A DNA stretch of 64,000 bases from Pseudotamlana agarivorans (lineage in GTDB: Bacteria; Bacteroidota; Bacteroidia; Flavobacteriales; Flavobacteriaceae), in contig NZ_LXEI01000015.1 in NCBI RefSeq assembly GCF_001642835.1, positions 52,906-116,905 on the forward strand, read 5' to 3'. Positions 61,331 to 64,000 of the stretch are shown here, in pieces; position 1 is the first letter of the stretch; every line of letters begins with the position of its first letter. The notes beneath the pieces are model-generated. The model was not told the origin of the DNA. It searched no databases and saw only the letters and a program-made list of their open reading frames with translations. Position numbers and translations under genes: made by a program.

Positions 61331-62113
61331 TTACCAGTAAAGGTTTTTCCAATCAAAGTTGATTACTTCACAAGTTGGTGATACACCTTTCCATTCATTT
61401 TTATAAACGCTTGTATCAATGCCAGCATTAAAAATTGGATTGTATTCAGTTTCTTTTAGGAACTTTTGTACTTTTCTTGATGGTTCTTGCTGGTATGGGT
61501 TATAACCTTTTGATTTCATTCTTAAATCGATAAAACCAATATCTGAACCCGAATATTTAAAAGGTGTTGAACCTTGTGGAATTAAGAATGTACCATAATC
61601 AGCAATTTCTTCACCGATATTGATTGTAAGGAATTCAAATTCTGAACCTTTATATTTTAGTTCATTTTTAAGTGAAGTGTTAAGACCAGTTTTGATTTTA
61701 CCAAATGGTGGGTTGCTGATTACTTGGTCAAAATGTCCGAATGATTTATAATCAAAAATTGATGCATTAATCCAATTTGCTTCAGGTAATAATTTTTTAC
61801 CTACTTCATAATAAGTTGGATTAAGTTCAATGCAAGTTACATTACAGTTTTTCCAATGGTAAGCAAAGAATGATAACATACCGATGCCAGCACATAAATC
61901 GATTACGGTTGCATCATCAATAATTTCAAGTGAAAAATCTTGTGCTAGGTATTGAGGTGTGAAGAATGCACCAGCTTGTGAATTAATTGAAGTTGCTGAT
62001 TCATTCCAATTATTATAAACGAATAATTTTTCGTCATAGGTTAATTTGTCTTTTTGTAATAGTTCTTCAGCTTGGTTATGAAGTTTGTATTGTTGTTTAG
62101 TAAGTTTAGCCAA
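61331..62113 (-). CDS. Class I DNA adenine-type methyltransferase (orphan)
   Basis: A 260-residue SAM-dependent methyltransferase. Motif I is ATVIDLCAGIGMLSFFAYHW, motif IV is QVISNPPFGKIKTG, which is the NPPF type seen in N6-adenine and some protein or rRNA methyltransferases. The N-terminus has a short helical lead, SAGAFFTPQYLAQDFSLEII, with the FFTP motif seen in TypeI-M/type II adenine methyltransferases. No restriction endonuclease is adjacent, so it is an orphan, possibly for anti-restriction or replication control. Target unknown. Confidence 0.85.
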   Translation of the reverse strand: MAKLTKQQYKLHNQAEELLQKDKLTYDEKLFVYNNWNESATSINSQAGAFFTPQYLAQDFSLEIIDDATVIDLCAGIGMLSFFAYHWKNCNVTCIELNPTYYEVGKKLLPEANWINASIFDYKSFGHFDQVISNPPFGKIKTGLNTSLKNELKYKGSEFEFLTINIGEEIADYGTFLIPQGSTPFKYSGSDIGFIDLRMKSKGYNPYQQEPSRKVQKFLKETEYNPIFNAGIDTSVYKNEWKGVSPTCEVINFDWKNLYW

Positions 62114-62125
62114 TTCATAATTAAG

Positions 62126-62245
62126 TTAATTTTCGTTATTCATATTGTTTTCAATGTTGGTTAATTGAGATTCCGTGTGATTTATTGAAGCTTCAAATTT
62201 GCTTAATGCTTCATCAATTTGTTCATAGGTTGTTTTCATATCCAT
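62126..62245 (-). CDS. 39-residue coiled-coil-like peptide
   Basis: A short frame starting MDMKTTYEQIDEALSKFEAS and ending TNIENNMNNEN, with heptad-like spacing. It begins 19 bases downstream of the promoter repeat at 62264-62284 and ends 13 bases before the methyltransferase, so it is likely the first gene of that operon. Function unknown. Confidence 0.55.
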   Translation of the reverse strand: MDMKTTYEQIDEALSKFEASINHTESQLTNIENNMNNEN

Positions 62246-62263
62246 TTAAAATTTTTATCCTTA

Positions 62264-62284
62264 TTGGTTACATATATAAATAGT
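62264..62284 (-). promoter_or_regulatory. Promoter repeat A (minus strand)
   Basis: TTGGTTACATATATAAATAGT is identical to 63240-63260. Read on the minus strand it ends with TATATATG, one base off the -7 consensus, and drives the 39-residue, methyltransferase, sigma and HTH genes. Confidence 0.65.
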
Positions 62285-62343
62285 CTGTAAAAAAGTAAAA
62301 GACCATTTTTAACCATTTTTTTTTAAAATTATTTAGCACTTGG

Positions 62344-63144
62344 TTATGCTACTTGTAATTTTGATTTAGCATTCATAATTATCATCATTCTTTCACAATT
62401 ACCATAATGAATATCTTTATTCATATATCCTAGTTTTATTAATTCATTATCAATTTTAATTACGTTTTCGGTTGTTAATGGTAAATCAAGAATTGATGAT
62501 GTATCAGGGTTTTTTTCTTTTGAAGGTTCTTCTTCAATATCCATTTTTGATACATTGTATTTTTTAAGATTATCAAAATCTAAATCATCAGCTTCAATAG
62601 TGTTTGGTATTTCTTCAATAACATCATTCATTAATGTTTTTTCATCATATTCAACTGATTTGGTTGAAGCCGTTGTTGCAATAATTTCTTTTAGAATATT
62701 ATCGGTATTTGATACATAATTTTCTTCTTTAACAGATTCGGTTTTCGTAACCTCGGAAATTGGTTTTTTAACATCTTTAGCTTTTGGTGTTGCCATGGCA
62801 ACACCATTACCATCTTTAATTTCAACATTAATAGGTTCTTCAATATATACTTTTGCTTTTCTACCTTTAAATTGTTTTTTAGAAATACCTAATTCTTTGA
62901 ATGATTTAGTTTCAATCATTTTTCTTTTACTAAAGATTGCAAGGTTTTTTTCAATACAAGATAAACTCATATTTAGCTTTTCAGCCATTTCAACATCAGT
63001 TTCAATGCAATACTTATTGTTTAATTGGTAGCTTTTAATGTGAGCAATTATTATTGCTTGGTGAAGTGTAATATCAGTTCTTTGTAATAATTTGTAATCT
63101 AATTTTACAAATGTTTCTGTGTTTGAAGTATTTTCTTTTTTCAT
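62344..63144 (-). CDS. Winged-helix protein, possible replication initiator
   Basis: A 266-residue protein. Residues 12-85 form a helix-turn-helix or winged-helix domain: FVKLDYKLLQRTDITLHQAI, CIETDVEMAEKLNMSLSCIE, KNLAIFSKRKMIETKSF. This is the pattern of phage and plasmid replication-initiator or DnaD-like helix-turn-helix proteins. Residues 105-215 are acidic and low-complexity, and the C-terminal part NELIKLGYMNKDIHYGNCER is unknown. It has a structured leader of about 90 bases and the same promoter repeat as the neighbouring operon. Replication or regulation of the element is likely. Confidence 0.7.
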   Translation of the reverse strand: MKKENTSNTETFVKLDYKLLQRTDITLHQAIIIAHIKSYQLNNKYCIETDVEMAEKLNMSLSCIEKNLAIFSKRKMIETKSFKELGISKKQFKGRKAKVYIEEPINVEIKDGNGVAMATPKAKDVKKPISEVTKTESVKEENYVSNTDNILKEIIATTASTKSVEYDEKTLMNDVIEEIPNTIEADDLDFDNLKKYNVSKMDIEEEPSKEKNPDTSSILDLPLTTENVIKIDNELIKLGYMNKDIHYGNCERMMIIMNAKSKLQVA

Positions 63145-63189
63145 TTTCTTTTTTTTATTCAGTATTATTATTTTTTCAGTTTTCTTTGA

Positions 63190-63232
63190 AAGGGTACTGA
63201 AGCTGGTGGTTGCAAACCCACCAGCACCCCTT
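63190..63232 (-). promoter_or_regulatory. Stem-loop leader of the winged-helix gene
   Basis: GCTGGTGG (63202-63209) and CCACCAGC (63218-63225) form a perfect 8-bp stem around TTGCAAAC, with an outer AAGGG (63190-63194) and CCCTT (63228-63232) pair. It lies at the predicted 5' end of the transcript from 63240-63260 and 46 bases before the ATG. There is no T run, so it is not a simple terminator; a leader regulator or protein-binding site is more likely. Confidence 0.6.
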
Positions 63233-63239
63233 GTAACAC

Positions 63240-63260
63240 TTGGTTACATATATAAATAGT
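63240..63260 (-). promoter_or_regulatory. Promoter repeat B (minus strand)
   Basis: Identical in 21 bases to promoter repeat A at 62264-62284, and placed about 95 bases upstream of the winged-helix gene. GTTTGG on the minus strand near 63271-63276 may act as -33. Confidence 0.65.
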
Positions 63261-63743
63261 ATTGAATTTACCAAACGACCAATTATTTTTAATTTATTTT
63301 AAAAATTAACAACAATTTAACACATTATCAACTTCATTTTACAGGTAATCCAATTTATAGCAATTATAGTAAGAAAAAAACATAGTTGCAACTATTTTAA
63401 AATAAATATTTGGTAGAATGAAAAATTAGTTGTAATATTGCAAATTTTTTATTTCAATGTGATTTGAAGCAAATAAAATTACTCTAAATACTGTTTTAAG
63501 CTATTTTAAGCTATGCTAGATTAATTTTAATAATATTTTGGTATATTATATAACTATGTTTGTTAAAAGTCTTTAAAACGCTTTAAAATGGTTATTTGAT
63601 ATTTTGAAGATATAATTGTTAAAAATATCCCTTTGGGAGTGTAGCGGAATCCGTGGGTACAAAGAAGGTACGTTTGAAGTGTTTTAACTTGTTTAGGGTT
63701 GGGATGTGTGATTTATCAATTATTGCTTTATTGTACCAATAGT
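63261..63743. other. Noncoding AT-rich region with a structured GC patch
   Basis: No open frame of note. At 63629-63678 lies a GC-rich island with CCCTTTGGG, CGGAATCCG and two GGTAC copies, unusual against the AT-rich background. No tRNA fold could be drawn. TGCTAGA-like and AGCTATTTTAAGCTAT direct repeats occur near 63497-63516. Confidence 0.45.
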
Positions 63744-63921
63744 TTCTTCAGAATTGAAATATAACTGATACCAGTTGAAGTGAGTTTTTTAAAATATAAA
63801 TTGATATTCGTTTAGAATTAATTTAAACTGATACCAGTTGAAGATTTAAAATTTCAAATCATTTCTTAAATCAAATTTTATTGTTCGTTTAGAATTGAAA
63901 TATTACTGATACCAGTTGAAG
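63744..63921 (+). repeat. Three copies of a 37-38 bp repeat at the window end
   Basis: Copies at 63744-63780, 63807-63843 and 63884-63921. All end with the invariant ACTGATACCAGTTGAAG, whose core AACTG-ATAC-CAGTT is palindromic, preceded by a looser TTCGTTTAGAATTGAAATAT. Gaps are 26 and 40 bases. Candidates are iterons of a replication origin, an operator array or recombination sites. Confidence 0.75.
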
Positions 63922-64000
63922 TATTTTTTATTTCAAATTCAGATTTTAAAAATTTCCTATACATACGTAGTATATATATTAATGTAGCCTTCCCTAAAAA

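Larger units (their letters stand above)
55691..64000 (+). mobile_element. Serine-recombinase integrative element inserted in comM (incomplete)
   Basis: From the comM break to the window end the DNA is visibly more AT-rich and carries no host housekeeping gene. Contents: large serine recombinase, J-domain protein, short tyrosine recombinase, a small unknown protein, HTH-like protein, sigma-like factor, DNA methyltransferase, a winged-helix protein, and a set of repeats. No conjugation, phage structural or resistance gene is visible in this part. The rest of comM is not reached, so at least 8.3 kb are inserted. The class (ICE, mobilisable island, plasmid-like) is unresolved. Confidence 0.85.

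Noticed and set aside
63629..63700. tRNA or other known RNA gene
   Set aside because: No cloverleaf with a TTC-loop and acceptor stem could be drawn.
63744..63921. CRISPR array
   Set aside because: Only three copies, repeats vary over their first 20 bases, gaps are 26 and 40 bases, and no cas gene is visible in the window.
55691..64000. Right end of the comM element within the window
   Set aside because: No sequence coding for the Walker B or C-terminal half of ComM is present up to 64000.

Overview
The window is chromosomal DNA from a member of the Bacteroidetes, most likely a marine Flavobacteriaceae. Evidence: low GC; promoters with the Bacteroidetes -7 box TAnnTTTG and few Shine-Dalgarno sites; SusC/FecA-type TonB receptors with N-terminal carboxypeptidase-like domains; lipoproteins with Cys followed by Ser/Asp-rich stretches; a type IX secretion type B sorting domain; and a PorP/SprF-like protein. 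No rRNA, tRNA or CRISPR array was recognised.

Layout. (1) 0-7.3 kb: an outer-membrane metal-uptake group, with a DUF4856 lipoprotein, an imelysin lipoprotein, an HTTM membrane protein, a FecA-like TonB receptor and an unknown secreted protein. (2) 7.3-8.9 kb: guaB. (3) 8.9-12.6 kb, minus strand: a TonB receptor between two His-rich small proteins, probably zinc or another transition metal. (4) 12.6-21.9 kb: housekeeping genes, including DUF502, DUF937, serA, serC, a LuxC-like acyl-CoA reductase, a ferredoxin and ychF. (5) 21.9-29.9 kb, minus strand: an almost complete molybdenum-cofactor set (moaA, fused moaC-moaB, moaE, moeB, moaD, mobA, a ModE-like regulator, moeA) with a TauE/SafE transporter and two four-helix-bundle genes set among intergenic repeats. 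(6) 30.1-36.5 kb, plus strand: a periplasmic nitrate reductase operon (napD, napA, a tetraheme NapB-like protein, a tetraheme lipoprotein, an NrfC-like ferredoxin and an NrfD-like quinol oxidase). (7) 36.6-41.2 kb: an FNR-like regulator with a cysteine set resembling an iron-sulfur sensor, then a five-gene operon of globin, DUF3365 haem protein, 4-TM membrane protein, flavin/2Fe-2S reductase and pentaheme cytochrome. (8) 41.4-47.2 kb: a nitrate-type ABC importer (nrtABCD) and an outer-membrane porin. (9) 47.5-54.7 kb: a type IX secretion/gliding triad. (10) 54.85-64.0 kb: comM broken after about 280 codons by a mobile element that starts with a large serine recombinase and runs past the window end.

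How the parts fit. Regions 5 to 8 form one nitrate programme: nitrate passes a porin and the Nrt importer or is reduced in the periplasm by Nap, whose bis-MGD cofactor comes from the neighbouring Moco genes. The globin and reductase operon probably deals with NO or other nitrogen oxides. A shared palindrome, TAAGTATTAATACTTA, lies at the promoters of the globin operon and nrtA, with a near copy at the FNR-like gene, pointing to one regulon. No nitrite reductase is visible here.

The island is clearly more AT-rich than its host. It carries a J-domain protein, a short tyrosine recombinase, a sigma-70-like factor overlapping a 59-residue HTH-like protein, an orphan adenine-type methyltransferase, a winged-helix protein with a structured leader, and three copies of an unexplained 37-38 bp repeat near the window end.
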